From CADEFX01 sp046154585 (GTDB taxonomy: Bacteria; Pseudomonadota; Alphaproteobacteria; Rhizobiales; Hyphomicrobiaceae), in contig JBJXDX010000090.1 of NCBI GenBank assembly GCA_046154585.1, positions 1-64,000 on the forward strand: a DNA stretch of 64,000 nucleotides, given 5' to 3'. The position numbers and the translations under genes were made by a program. Position 1 is the first letter of the stretch; every line of letters starts with the position of its first letter. The notes beneath the pieces were generated by a model. It was not told the origin of the DNA and did no database searches. It saw only the letters and a list, made by a program, of their open reading frames with translations. Positions 1-9,419 of the stretch are shown piece by piece.

Positions 1-1172
1 GCGACGACCATCAGCGGCACTACGACGATGCCGACCGAGAAGCCCTGCAGGATGCCGTTGAGCATGATCTCGAACGGCGTCGTGTCGAGGTTCATCTGCA
101 GCAGCCAGAGGCCCGAGAACAGCAGCAGGCCGAAGCCCGACGCTATCGATATGCGCGGGTCGATCCTCTCGATCCACATCGCGGCAAAAAAGCCGAGGAG
201 GCCGCCGACGCCTCGGCTGCCGACAATCCATCCCACGAGGGCATCCGGAAAGCCCGCATGCTCGCGCAGCAGTGTCGGCAGCAGCACCATCGGGGTGAAT
301 GCAAGCATGCCGAAGATGGCGTTGAGGATGTAGCCGAGCGTCAGGTTGCGGTTGAATAGCAGATAAAGGTCCAGGAACGGGTTTTCCGCAGTGAGGCTGT
401 GGGCAAGGAAGATCCAGAACGACAGCACGGCCACAATGGCGAAAACGACGATCTCGCCGGACTCGAACCAGTCGAGCCGTTGCCCGCGCGACAGCACGTA
501 TTGCAAGCAGCCAACGCTCACGGATAGCGATAGGAAGCCGGCCCAGTCGAGGCGCACCCTGTCCTGGGGCGTGTCGGCCTTGAGCGCGGTTGCCATGCCG
601 ACGAAAGCCGCGACGCAAACCGGTACCAGGATGTAGAAGGCGTAACGCCAGCTGTACGTCTCGGCGAGCCAGCCCGCCATCGCCGGTCCGATCACCGGCC
701 CCACCACGCTGCCCATTCCCGTGGCGCCCATGGCAAAGCGCAGCTTCTCCCTGGGGTAGATGTCGAGCATCACCGTCTGGTTGAGCGGCAGCGTTGGTGC
801 TCCGAATGCGCCTTGCAGAATGCGCCAGAAGATCAGCTCCTCGAGCGACTGCGACAGCCCGCACATCAGCGTCGAGATGCCGAACCCGGCGATGCAAACG
901 CACATCGTGCGCTTGCGGCCGAACCGGGTGACGAGCCAGCCCGTCATCGGTGTGGCAATGGCCGTGGCGAGGAGATTGAACGTAACGACCCAGGACACCT
1001 CATCCGCGGTGGCGGACATGGCGCCTTGAATTTGCGGCATGATGGAGGTCACGACCATGATGGTCGTGAAGTAGAGCGTCACCGTGAGCATGCCGCTCAG
1101 AAGCGCAAGCCGGCGCCTTGCTGGCGAGATCGAGGCCGCTGGGTCTTGTGTTCCCGATGCTGCGCCGTTCAT
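1..1172 (-). CDS. MFS transporter, DHA2 (EmrB/QacA-like) family, C-terminus cut by window edge
   Basis: This is an inner-membrane drug:H+ antiporter-type permease; about 390 residues are visible and the reading frame is still open at base 1, whereas the family usually has about 500. The N-terminus is short and polar, followed by a first membrane segment (LTVTLYFTTIMVVTSIMP). The loop after TM2 carries the MFS signature GWLVTRFGRKRTM, and the segment after it has the RILQGAFGAPTLPLNQTV pattern of motif C-bearing drug exporters. The ATG at 1172 is preceded by GGAG about 10 nt upstream. It lies 95 nt downstream of hyuA on the same strand and may be the last gene of that operon, so it could move a substrate or product of the hydantoin/nucleoside pathway, but the substrate cannot be read from sequence. 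Confidence 0.88.
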   Translation of the reverse strand, partial: MNGAASGTQDPAASISPARRRLALLSGMLTVTLYFTTIMVVTSIMPQIQGAMSATADEVSWVVTFNLLATAIATPMTGWLVTRFGRKRTMCVCIAGFGISTLMCGLSQSLEELIFWRILQGAFGAPTLPLNQTVMLDIYPREKLRFAMGATGMGSVVGPVIGPAMAGWLAETYSWRYAFYILVPVCVAAFVGMATALKADTPQDRVRLDWAGFLSLSVSVGCLQYVLSRGQRLDWFESGEIVVFAIVAVLSFWIFLAHSLTAENPFLDLYLLFNRNLTLGYILNAIFGMLAFTPMVLLPTLLREHAGFPDALVGWIVGSRGVGGLLGFFAAMWIERIDPRISIASGFGLLLFSGLWLLQMNLDTTPFEIMLNGILQGFSVGIVVVPLMVV

Positions 1173-1267
1173 GTGCTCGCGACTCCGGCCGGCTGCCCGG
1201 TCTGGCTTGACCCCGGTCGTCTACAAGCCGCCGCACGGCATTTGCGCTGTTTTGCAGTGTCGATCCT

Positions 1268-3316
1268 TTACGTCTGCAACGATATGTCGAGCCAGCCGAA
1301 CGATGTGGCTTCGGCTCGATCGCCCGTCCGCAGGAGGACGGTTGTCGTGGAGGACTCGACGACCGCGGGTCCTTCCACGATCTGGCCGGCACCGAGGTGA
1401 TCGAAGTCGAAGACAGGAATGTCCTGCCAGCCGCCCAGATACACGCGCCGGCGCGAGAGCGGGGACGACGCGCTTCCAACCTGCCTTGGAGGCTCGCTCG
1501 GGAGCGCGGGCAACGCGCCGATCGCCGCCACGCGGCCATTGACCAGGACCGCTTCCTGATCGCGCAGCGCGTAGGTGTAAAGCTCCTCGTGCCGGGCATG
1601 AAAGGCTTCGGCGATCTGTTGCACCAGGTCGCCTCGCGACCAGTCCACCCTGTCCAGCTCCACGGCGATCTCGAAGATCTGCTCGCCGTAGCGCATGTCG
1701 GCCGAGCGGCGCGTGTGGACTGGTCCCTCGAAGCGAGCGGCTGCCAGACGCTGGCGGCCATCGGCTTCCATCTCATCGAACATGCGCCGCAAGTCCTCCG
1801 GCGCCAGTGCGCTGGCGTCGCCGATGTGCGTGCGTGCGAGCTCATAGCGTAGATCCGTCGCAAGCATGCCCCACGCCGACAGCACGGCCGCAAGCCGCGG
1901 AACGATGACGCGCCGCAAATCGAGCTGGCGGGCGATATCCGTGATGTGCAGGCCAGCCGCGCCGCCAAAAGAAAGCAGCGCATAGCGCCGGGGGTCGATG
2001 CCGCGACGCACCGAGACCAGCCGCACGCCTTCCGCCATTCGCGTATTGATCACCCGGTGAATGCCTTCCGCCGCGGTCATGCGATCGACGCTGAGGGCTT
2101 CGGCGATCTTGTCGACGGCGGCTTCGGCCGCGGCCGTGTCCAGCTTTGCACGGCCGCCCAGGAAGTTCGCGGCATTCAAGTATCCGAGCACGAGGTTCGC
2201 ATCGGTGACGGTCGCAACCGTGCCGCCACGGCCGTAGCAGGCGGGCCCGGGCATGGCGCCTGCGCTTTCGGGGCCGACATGGAGAACGCCGCCGGCATCC
2301 ACCTTGGCGATGGAGCCGCCGCCGGCGCCGATGCTGACGATATCGAGGCTCTGCAAACCCACACGGTGTCCCGCCAGCCGACGATCGGAGGAGATCGCCG
2401 CTTCGCCGCCCGTGACCAGCGAGATGTCTGTGCTGGTGCCGCCCATATCAAACGGAATGAGATCCCCAAAGCCGATCAGGCGGGCGACATGGCGGCTGCC
2501 GGCGACGCCGCCTGCAGGTCCCGATAGCACCGCACCGGCTGCAAGATTGATGGCGTCCGTTACCGTCGCCACGCCGCCGTGCGACTGAATGATCAGGAGC
2601 GGCCCGTCGTACCCAGCCTCCCGCAGGCGAACTTCAAGACGCTTCAAATAGAGCTGCAGCGCCGGCCCGACATAGGCGTTCACCACCGTCGTGCAGGTCC
2701 GCTCATACTCCTTGATCTGAGGCACGACATCGAACGAGAGGGAGACGTAGCTCTCCGGCATGGCGGCGCGCACCGCCTCGCCCGTCATGCGCTCGTGCGT
2801 CGGATCGCGATAGCTGTGGAAATAGCAGACAGCGACTGAATCGACCTTCTCAGCCTTCAATGCATGAATCGCTTGCGAGAGCGACGCCGTGCTCAGCGCC
2901 TTCTCCACGCGACCATCGGCGCGGATCCGCTCCTCGACTCCGAGCCGCCGGTTGCGCGGCACCAATGGTTCAGGAGGCGGCATGCGCAGGTTATAGCGAT
3001 CGTCCTTCAGTCCCTCGCGCATTTCCAGCACGTCGATATGACCTTCGCTTGTCAGCAGGCCAACACGCGCACCCTTGCGCTCCAACAGGGCGTTCGTCGC
3101 AACGGTCGTGCCGTGGAAGATCCGTTCGGTGTTGCCCAACATGGGCGCGAGTTGGGTCTCGAGCGCTCCAGCGAGCAGAGTCAAACCCTCCATGACGCCG
3201 ACGGATTGGTCTTGCGGCGTCGAGGCGATCTTGGTGTGAACCACCCGCCCGCTTTCGTCCACGGCAACTAGATCCGTGAACGTGCCTCCGACATCGATGC
3301 CGATCTTGTAGGGCAT
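1268..3316 (-). CDS. hyuA: Hydantoinase/oxoprolinase family protein, subunit A
   Basis: This is the 682-residue ATP-dependent subunit of an N-methylhydantoinase / 5-oxoprolinase-type ring-opening enzyme. The N-terminus has the ASKHA phosphate-binding loop IGIDVGGTFTDLVAVD, and near residue 265 comes the second glycine-rich segment GPAGGVAGSRH followed by FDMGGTSTDISLV, both typical of HyuA. Length fits the family (about 650-700). Its ATG lies 3 nt after the hyuB stop and has AAGG just upstream, so translation is probably coupled. Known HyuA/HyuB pairs hydrolyse hydantoins, 5-oxoproline or related cyclic amides at the cost of ATP; acetone carboxylases share the fold. The exact ring substrate here is inferred only from the neighbouring nucleoside hydrolase and aminotransferase. 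Confidence 0.93.
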   Translation of the reverse strand: MPYKIGIDVGGTFTDLVAVDESGRVVHTKIASTPQDQSVGVMEGLTLLAGALETQLAPMLGNTERIFHGTTVATNALLERKGARVGLLTSEGHIDVLEMREGLKDDRYNLRMPPPEPLVPRNRRLGVEERIRADGRVEKALSTASLSQAIHALKAEKVDSVAVCYFHSYRDPTHERMTGEAVRAAMPESYVSLSFDVVPQIKEYERTCTTVVNAYVGPALQLYLKRLEVRLREAGYDGPLLIIQSHGGVATVTDAINLAAGAVLSGPAGGVAGSRHVARLIGFGDLIPFDMGGTSTDISLVTGGEAAISSDRRLAGHRVGLQSLDIVSIGAGGGSIAKVDAGGVLHVGPESAGAMPGPACYGRGGTVATVTDANLVLGYLNAANFLGGRAKLDTAAAEAAVDKIAEALSVDRMTAAEGIHRVINTRMAEGVRLVSVRRGIDPRRYALLSFGGAAGLHITDIARQLDLRRVIVPRLAAVLSAWGMLATDLRYELARTHIGDASALAPEDLRRMFDEMEADGRQRLAAARFEGPVHTRRSADMRYGEQIFEIAVELDRVDWSRGDLVQQIAEAFHARHEELYTYALRDQEAVLVNGRVAAIGALPALPSEPPRQVGSASSPLSRRRVYLGGWQDIPVFDFDHLGAGQIVEGPAVVESSTTTVLLRTGDRAEATSFGWLDISLQT

Positions 3317-3319
3317 GGA

Positions 3320-4993
3320 TCAGCGCACCTTGCCGCTGGTGACGAAACCAAGTGTGGCATCACGCGTGCGATCGCCGGCGCTACGCTCTGCGGGGTCGCC
3401 CCAACCTCCCCCACCCCCGGATTTGGCCGCAATCACGTCGCCTGGCGAGATGACAATGCCAGCTTCCTTAGTCTTGAGCGGCCTATCGGGCCGGCCCTCC
3501 GAGCGCAGCACGTAGGTGTGTGGCGCCCCGTCCAATCCGCCATGGATTCCGCAGGCGCCATACTTGACGCCGTCGCCGGCCGTGTTGGCGACGGCCGGCT
3601 CGGCAACCTCCACGGCGAACTCCAAGTCGCCGCCAGGGCCACCGCGAAATCTCCCGTCACCACCACTGTCGGACCTGAACTCGTGGCGACGAAAGAATAG
3701 CGGGAAGCGAACTTCCGCCACCTCCAGACTGCCGAACTTGATGCCTCCAGCCGCCTGCCATTCGCCGGCACCTGGCCAACCGTCGCCGGCCGGTGAGGCG
3801 CCGCCGCCCGGACGGGCCTGGAACAGATGCCAGATGAAAGGCTTCCGATTGCGCGGATCGACGCCTTGGATGGCAATGCGGAAACGGCGGCCCCAACCAG
3901 CCATAGCGCGATCCGGGCACGCAGGGGCCAGCGCCTTGATGATGGCTTCGATGATCTCCTGGCCGCAGCAGTTGGTCGATAGCGTGACTGGCTTGCCCGG
4001 TCGCGGATGCACGATCGTGCCTTCGCGCGTGATCAACGTGATGGGCCGGAACGCGCCGTCGTTCTTCGGAGTTTCGGGGTCGATCAAGTAAGAAAGCGCG
4101 ACCACAACGGCCGAATACGTATTCGGGTAGGCCGAGTTGATGAAGCCATCCACCTCTTCGTGACAGTCGGAGAGGTCTACCTCGAGATTGCTGCCGCGCT
4201 TGGTGACCTTGGCGCGAATGTGGATGTCCTTGAAGCGGTGGCCATCGTCGTCGATCATCGCCTCGCCGTAGTAGACCCCATCGGGCCACTGCGAAATGAC
4301 CGCCCGCACCTGACGCTCGGCGCCATCCAGCACTGCCTCGATCGCGGCGTGCGTCACGGGGGAGCCGAACTCCGCCAACAGCGCCTGCAGCCTGCGCTCG
4401 CCGACGCGGGCCGACCCGATCATTGCTGCCAGATCGCCGCGGAAATCGCGCGGATGGCGGACGTTCAGCACCAGCAGCTCGTTGACGTCGTCGAGCAGCT
4501 TGCCGCGATCGTACAATCGCAGCGGCGGCACGCGGAGGCCCTCGTGCCAGATTTCGGTGGCACGGGGATTGTAGGCGCCGTGGGTGGCGCCACCGATGTC
4601 GCTCTGATGCGAGCGATTGATCGACCAGAATGCCAACCGGTCGCCGTCGAACACGGGAACGAAGGCCGTCAGATCCGGCAGATGATTGCCGCCACGGTAA
4701 GGATCATTCAACAGATAGACATCACCCGGATGAATGCGTCCCTTGAAGTAGGCGTGCACGGACTTGACCGCCCATGGCAGCGCGCCGACATGGATCGGAA
4801 CGTGCTCGGCTTGGGCGATGAGCCGCCCGTCGGGATCGCTCAGCGCGGTGGAGAAGTCGCGGCTCGAGTTGAGAATCTGAGAGTAGGAGGTTCGCAGCAT
4901 GGCCTCCCCCATCTCCTCGACGATCGCGCGCAGCCTGTGCTGCACAACAGAGACCGTGATGGGATCAACTGTCACGCGTTCGGTTGCTGCCAT
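3320..4993 (-). CDS. hyuB: Hydantoinase B/oxoprolinase family protein, subunit B
   Basis: This is the partner of HyuA, 557 residues, full length for the family. Recognisable family stretches are VQHRLRAIVEEMGEAMLRTS near residue 20, QAEHVPIHVGALPWAV, and the conserved LNDPYRGGNHLPDLTAF segment near residue 105; the C-terminal half has the glycine-rich GGDGRFRGGPGGDLEF and a poly-glycine run before WGDP. HyuB acts with HyuA as a soluble heteromer that opens cyclic amide rings. It is the fourth gene of the minus-strand block and sits 49 nt after the aminotransferase gene. A start further upstream is unlikely because the preceding gene ends there. Confidence 0.93.
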   Translation of the reverse strand: MAATERVTVDPITVSVVQHRLRAIVEEMGEAMLRTSYSQILNSSRDFSTALSDPDGRLIAQAEHVPIHVGALPWAVKSVHAYFKGRIHPGDVYLLNDPYRGGNHLPDLTAFVPVFDGDRLAFWSINRSHQSDIGGATHGAYNPRATEIWHEGLRVPPLRLYDRGKLLDDVNELLVLNVRHPRDFRGDLAAMIGSARVGERRLQALLAEFGSPVTHAAIEAVLDGAERQVRAVISQWPDGVYYGEAMIDDDGHRFKDIHIRAKVTKRGSNLEVDLSDCHEEVDGFINSAYPNTYSAVVVALSYLIDPETPKNDGAFRPITLITREGTIVHPRPGKPVTLSTNCCGQEIIEAIIKALAPACPDRAMAGWGRRFRIAIQGVDPRNRKPFIWHLFQARPGGGASPAGDGWPGAGEWQAAGGIKFGSLEVAEVRFPLFFRRHEFRSDSGGDGRFRGGPGGDLEFAVEVAEPAVANTAGDGVKYGACGIHGGLDGAPHTYVLRSEGRPDRPLKTKEAGIVISPGDVIAAKSGGGGGWGDPAERSAGDRTRDATLGFVTSGKVR

Positions 4994-5042
4994 CGGAATT
5001 CCTGAAAGCTTCTATCGTGAGAACGAATGCGCGTCGCGAGCA

Positions 5043-6365
5043 TTAGGCCGCATCGTCCAGCAAGAGCGGCCGATAGATTGCGCAGAAGTCGTCCACGGCC
5101 TCGACAAAGCCGTCGACGTCCTTGTCGGTCAGCGGCAGGCACAGCGCCGAGAGCCCGCGGCGCGAGAGAAAAAAGCCTCGCTCCAGCATCTCCAAGTGAA
5201 ACAGAGCCTGCCTCTTCGGATCGCTGACGACGTCCGTGGGGCGTCGCAGCGCACGGCGATGCATGTGGATGACATTCAGCGAGCCCTGTCCGAGCATCTG
5301 CATGGCAACGCCGCGCTGTTGAAAGGTCGCGTTCAACCGGTCCCGCAAACGATCGCCCCTCGAATTCAGATCAGCGCAGGCCTCTGGCGTGTAAACGTCG
5401 CGCAGGCCCGCGACGCCGGCGGCCATGGTCAGCGAGTTGTTGTTGTAGGTGCCGGAATGTACGAACGATCCGCCAGCGGCAGGATCGAACCGGCTCATGA
5501 TCCAATCGGCACCGCCGAAGGCGCCGAAGCTCATGCCGCCGCCAAGGTATTTGCCGAAGCTCGTCATATCCGGGACGATGCCGAGCTTGGACTGCAGGCC
5601 GCCCGGGGCAAGGCGCGATGTCATCACCTCGTCGAAAATCAGCACGAAACCGTGCCGCTTCGATTCTTCGCGCAGCATGGCGAGGAACGCGCGGTCCGCC
5701 GAGATGCCGCCGCCGGACCCGACCATGGGCTCGATCAGCGCCGCCGCCAGCTCATGGCAATGCCGTGCGATCAACGCGGCACACTCCTCAAGATCGTTGT
5801 ACTGCCCGATGACGAACGGAAACGGCGCGAGCATCGGGTTGGAGCTGACAAACGAGAGCAGCCCGCCGTGATATGCGCCATCGAACGCCAGGATATGTGT
5901 TCGCCCCGTGCAGGCGCGAGCCGCCGTAACGGCATAGAGATTGGCCTCGGTCCCGGAGTTGCAGAACCGCACCTTCTCCAGCGACGGAAACCGCTCGCAC
6001 ATGAGGCGTCCGAGTTCCGCTTCCCACCGGTTGGGCCCACCGAGATTGAGGCCACCGTCGAGAGCTTCGACGATCGCTGCCCGAATGCGTGGGTGTGAAT
6101 GCCCGAAAATCCCGGCGGTGTATTCTCCGAGAAAGTCCGCATACGCGTGGCCGTCGAGATCGTGCAGCCGCGCCCCCTCCCCCCGCGCAATCGCGACGGG
6201 AAAGGGACTGAAATACATGTTTGTGCGTGTATTGCCGCCGGGGAGATGCTTGCCCGCTGCGAGATGGCGCGCAAAGCTTTTGGGATTGGCCGACGCGTAT
6301 CGTTGCTCAGTCTCGAGCAGGGCCTCGTCGATGGTCGCATTCCGGCGCGCGGTATCACTCGACAC
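5043..6365 (-). CDS. Class III PLP-dependent aminotransferase (glutamate-1-semialdehyde aminomutase-like)
   Basis: This is a PLP aminotransferase of the HemL/omega-amino-acid group, about 440 residues. The PLP lysine lies in SFGKYLGGGMSFGAFGG, the cofactor aspartate in LIFDEVMTSRLAPGG, and the substrate/phosphate motif in CNSGTEANLYAVTAARA. The sequence HLPGGNTRTNMYFSPFP near residue 45 resembles GSA aminomutase relatives that act in amino-acid catabolism rather than haem synthesis. I chose the GTG at 6365 because AGAGGA lies 8-9 nt upstream; another GTG at 6383 has no ribosome site. Position inside the hydantoinase operon suggests it deaminates an omega- or alpha-amino acid released by ring opening. 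It is probably not the housekeeping hemL. Confidence 0.88.
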   Translation of the reverse strand: MSSDTARRNATIDEALLETEQRYASANPKSFARHLAAGKHLPGGNTRTNMYFSPFPVAIARGEGARLHDLDGHAYADFLGEYTAGIFGHSHPRIRAAIVEALDGGLNLGGPNRWEAELGRLMCERFPSLEKVRFCNSGTEANLYAVTAARACTGRTHILAFDGAYHGGLLSFVSSNPMLAPFPFVIGQYNDLEECAALIARHCHELAAALIEPMVGSGGGISADRAFLAMLREESKRHGFVLIFDEVMTSRLAPGGLQSKLGIVPDMTSFGKYLGGGMSFGAFGGADWIMSRFDPAAGGSFVHSGTYNNNSLTMAAGVAGLRDVYTPEACADLNSRGDRLRDRLNATFQQRGVAMQMLGQGSLNVIHMHRRALRRPTDVVSDPKRQALFHLEMLERGFFLSRRGLSALCLPLTDKDVDGFVEAVDDFCAIYRPLLLDDAA

Positions 6366-6489
6366 TGATACGTGTCCTCTCACAACAATTGGTTCGAGAC
6401 CTGTGGAGTTTAAAACGTTGCAGGATCGCTATGTCCTGTCAATTGCCACGGGTCATGCAGCCCGAGGTCCAAACCATGAGTCTCGCGCC

Positions 6490-7437
6490 TCAGGGGTACG
6501 ACAGAAGCGTCTCAATGACCCGCTCGACAATATCACGGCTGCGGGCCTCAACGGCGATTTGTACATTGGGTGGCGGTATTCGCTTCGGGCCCGCCGCGAG
6601 CGCCGACGGCCGCAAGTCGCAAAGCGTCATGCCGCGTGTGTGTTCCCCTCTCAGCTCGATCTCGACGTGGGCATGCACATAGTCGATCAACCCGGAATAA
6701 GCGTAGGGAATCACCGCGCAGACATCGTGCATCGGGGCGATGGTAATGCCGGAGCGCTTGCGCTGATTGGCCAGGTAGAATGCGAGCAGGTTGGCGATCA
6801 CACCGGCCACCCTGCGGCCCGACCCGCGCAGCCGGTCGATGTCGTCTTGATCGAGGCCGGTGACGCGGGTGATATTGAGACCAACCATGCGGATCGGGAT
6901 ACCGCTGGTGAGGACCGCCCAGGCGGCTTCTGGATCGCAGTGAATATTCCACTCAGCGGCCGCCGTGACGTTGCCGTTGCCGGTCGACCCGCCCATGACG
7001 GCGATCTCGGCGAGCCAGTCCTTCAGGCGCGGCTCGCGGCGCAGGGCAAGCGCTATGTTCGTCTGCGGTCCGATCGTCGCCAGCACCAGCTCGCCCCGGT
7101 GGCGCGATGCCATCTCAATGATGAAGTCGACGGCATGCGTGTCGATCGGCCGCCGGCTCGGCTCGGGCAGCGTGACCCCATCAAGCCCGGTCGAACCGTG
7201 CACTTCAGCTGTGCCGGCGTTCGGCATCGCCAGCGGCTCGGCACAACCGCGTGCCAGCGGCGCCTCAATGCCGCCGAGCTCGATCACGGCCAGTGCGTTG
7301 CGCGTGGTGTTCTCGAGACCGTTGTTGCCGTGCACGGTCGTGACTCCGACGAGATCGAGATGCCGCGCCGCAAACAGTAGGGCGACGGCATCGTCGTGGC
7401 CGGGATCGCAGTCGATCAGGATTTTTGGCTTTGCCAT
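6490..7437 (-). CDS. Nucleoside hydrolase (IunH/Rih family)
   Basis: This 315-residue cytosolic calcium-dependent N-ribohydrolase splits ribonucleosides into base and ribose. The hallmark N-terminal metal motif is DCDPGHDDAVALL, followed by GVTTVHGN, and the later GGSTGNGNVTAAAEWNIHCDPEAA contains the second conserved loop of the family (usually N...EFN...DPEAA). Length is normal. The start codon directly abuts the ribokinase stop, so the two are almost certainly cotranscribed; ribose released here would feed the kinase. Which bases are preferred (purine, pyrimidine or both) cannot be decided from sequence. Confidence 0.92.
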   Translation of the reverse strand: MAKPKILIDCDPGHDDAVALLFAARHLDLVGVTTVHGNNGLENTTRNALAVIELGGIEAPLARGCAEPLAMPNAGTAEVHGSTGLDGVTLPEPSRRPIDTHAVDFIIEMASRHRGELVLATIGPQTNIALALRREPRLKDWLAEIAVMGGSTGNGNVTAAAEWNIHCDPEAAWAVLTSGIPIRMVGLNITRVTGLDQDDIDRLRGSGRRVAGVIANLLAFYLANQRKRSGITIAPMHDVCAVIPYAYSGLIDYVHAHVEIELRGEHTRGMTLCDLRPSALAAGPKRIPPPNVQIAVEARSRDIVERVIETLLSYP

Positions 7438-8340
7438 TCAGGTTTCACCCAGAATTAGATCGATTGCCGCTGCGGCCGGGAAGCTCGGTGCGGCACCGAC
7501 CAGCGTACACGCCATACTGGCCGCCACACACGCTCGCCGCATGGCCGGCTGCATCTCCAATCCGCGATCCATGGCGGCCGCCAGCACGCCAACGAAGCAG
7601 TCGCCGGCTCCGGTAGTGTCGACGGCCTTCACCGGCACGGACTGGGCGTGCCAGATCTGGTTGCCCTTTGCGCCAACGGCGCCATCCGGTCCCAGCGTGA
7701 CGATCACGGAGGGACCGAGCAGCCTCGAGATGGGCCCCGCAAGCTTAGCGGGCGCACCGGACGCCAGTCCTACCTGCGTGCAAAGCTGGGAGGCCTCGTG
7801 CTCGTTGAGGACGAGCACATCGGCCTGCCGCAGTGCCGCCTCCTCAATCGGCAAGGCCGGCGCGAGATTGAGGATGACTCGTGCGTTGCGCGCCTTGGCG
7901 AGGGCCACGGCCTTCGATACCTCGCCACTGGGAATCTCCATCTGCAGGACCAGCCAATCGCCGGGGGCGAGCATGTCCGGGCGCAGTGCCTCGGCTCGCG
8001 TCAAAAGGTTGGCTCCCGAGGCAACCGCGATCTGATTGCGTCCTTGCGTGTCGAACCAAATCGACGCCATGCAGGTCGCCGCATCGACGGTCGAGAGCCC
8101 GGCGAGATCGATGCCTTCGGCGCGGAGTAGAGAACCCACCTCGTTGCCGAAACCGTCCGCTCCGGCGCTGCCGACGAAACGCACCCTGCCCCCGTCGCGC
8201 GCGGCCGCCACCGCTTGGTTGGCGCCCTTGCCGCCCATGGCTGTTGCGTAGGCCGGTGTCAGGACCGTCTCGCCGACGGCAGGCAAGTGCGGCAAGCTGA
8301 ATAGCAGATCCATGCCGATAGAGCCGAAGACCGTGATCAT
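7438..8340 (-). CDS. rbsK: Ribokinase (PfkB family)
   Basis: This 300-residue carbohydrate kinase would phosphorylate ribose to ribose-5-phosphate. PfkB signature 1 is visible as GGKGANQAVAAARDG near residue 35 and signature 2 as DTTGAGDCFVGVLAAAMD near residue 240, with the catalytic Asp in the TGAGD motif. The anion-hole and ATP sites are intact. It is the first gene of the minus-strand block; its ATG is preceded by CAGGAGACGAA. Together with the adjoining nucleoside hydrolase this is a nucleoside-salvage pair. Another PfkB sugar or nucleoside kinase is possible, but the context favours ribokinase. Confidence 0.92.
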   Translation of the reverse strand: MITVFGSIGMDLLFSLPHLPAVGETVLTPAYATAMGGKGANQAVAAARDGGRVRFVGSAGADGFGNEVGSLLRAEGIDLAGLSTVDAATCMASIWFDTQGRNQIAVASGANLLTRAEALRPDMLAPGDWLVLQMEIPSGEVSKAVALAKARNARVILNLAPALPIEEAALRQADVLVLNEHEASQLCTQVGLASGAPAKLAGPISRLLGPSVIVTLGPDGAVGAKGNQIWHAQSVPVKAVDTTGAGDCFVGVLAAAMDRGLEMQPAMRRACVAASMACTLVGAAPSFPAAAAIDLILGET

Positions 8341-8614
8341 TTCGTCTCCTGTCTGAGTACTACCATCTACCGATCGCTGCGCGACTGGAGTGACCGGTAG
8401 TCAACCGCGAGCAGACGTGCTCTTCGTTTGGCGAGCCCTTCGCGCATTGGTGAGGCTGCAGAGCCGACTTGCCCGTGTGGACCGGTCCAGGCCACGCCCG
8501 CGGACTCCCAACCTTCAAGTCCTCGGCCAGGGACAGGGCGCGCTCCGGACCTGGCCCAGGGGGTTGCCGCAGCGTGATATAGAATGGGCGGTCCTTTTAA
8601 CAGTCGAGCCGCCG
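8341..8614. other. Intergenic region upstream of the ribokinase operon
   Basis: This stretch between the divergent rbsK start and the next candidate ORF must hold the promoter of the nucleoside/hydantoinase block. The plus-strand reading frame here is open but very arginine-rich and not protein-like, so I do not count it as coding. I see no convincing sigma70 boxes or operator palindrome. Confidence 0.4.
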
Positions 8615-9253
8615 ATGCTCTCCGCAGACCGCAGCGCCATCCTGCACCAGATGACCGGCTTGCGGCCGTCCTCCACGGTCCAGTCGGTAGACGGGAGGGC
8701 TCAGTCCTACCTCCCCTATTGGCGGTTATACAGGTCCGCGGAATCCAGGATCCTCGAGATCGTCGAGCTGGCCTTCATTTTGAGGGCGGACCGGTTCCCT
8801 CAGGCAGAGGTCTTCGACAGGCTGCGAAGCGTCCATGGGCTGGTGGGTGCGAGCACGACGGACATGTCCGACCCGCTCGAAGTTTGTATTGTCGACCACC
8901 TACGTCAGCACGACACGGGATATCTCGATCTTGGCGATGAGGTTTTGACAGCGGCTCCGCACCTCGCCCGGCCTTGGGCGGAGTCCCACGCTCACCGTCT
9001 CGCGGCGTCGAGCTGGCCTCCCCCAGATATGCTTGGCAACAAGGTGCCAACGGGCGTCGAGGCGCTCGCCAGCTATGGCAATGGCCATTTGGGCCGAGAC
9101 GTGCGCCGCCTTCGCGCGCGAGCTGTGGTGAAGGACGAGGTACGCATGTACAGCACTGCGCCGCTGTTGTGGACTTCGATGATGGGATCCGGTGGGTTTG
9201 CTCTCGTTCGCGATGGCCGCAGCATCGATTACCTTGAAACGCGCATGAACTAG
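8615..9253 (+). CDS. Hypothetical protein of unknown function
   Basis: This is an open frame of 212 residues from the ATG at 8615. I do not recognise a family. The central part (VELAFILRADRFPQAEVFDRL and following) looks like ordinary soluble alpha-helical protein, and there is no signal peptide or membrane segment. The same frame remains open upstream to 8390, but that part is arginine/proline-rich and lacks a ribosome site, so I start at 8615. It lies alone between the ribokinase promoter and a decayed mobile-element gene. It may itself be a remnant or an unexpressed frame. Confidence 0.4.
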   Translation: MLSADRSAILHQMTGLRPSSTVQSVDGRAQSYLPYWRLYRSAESRILEIVELAFILRADRFPQAEVFDRLRSVHGLVGASTTDMSDPLEVCIVDHLRQHDTGYLDLGDEVLTAAPHLARPWAESHAHRLAASSWPPPDMLGNKVPTGVEALASYGNGHLGRDVRRLRARAVVKDEVRMYSTAPLLWTSMMGSGGFALVRDGRSIDYLETRMN

Positions 9254-9419
9254 CGCTTTCAGCGCTTGGCACCTTCCGCGCTAAAACACGCTCGTTGAGG
9301 CTAGGGTTCGCGTGTGAATCCTGTGAGGACAGTAGCCAGAGGCGTTTATCGTCCGCCAGGGCGTGCAACCAGAGCGTCGGGAATTGATAGCCGCGATAGA
9401 GACCAGATATCTCCGCAAA

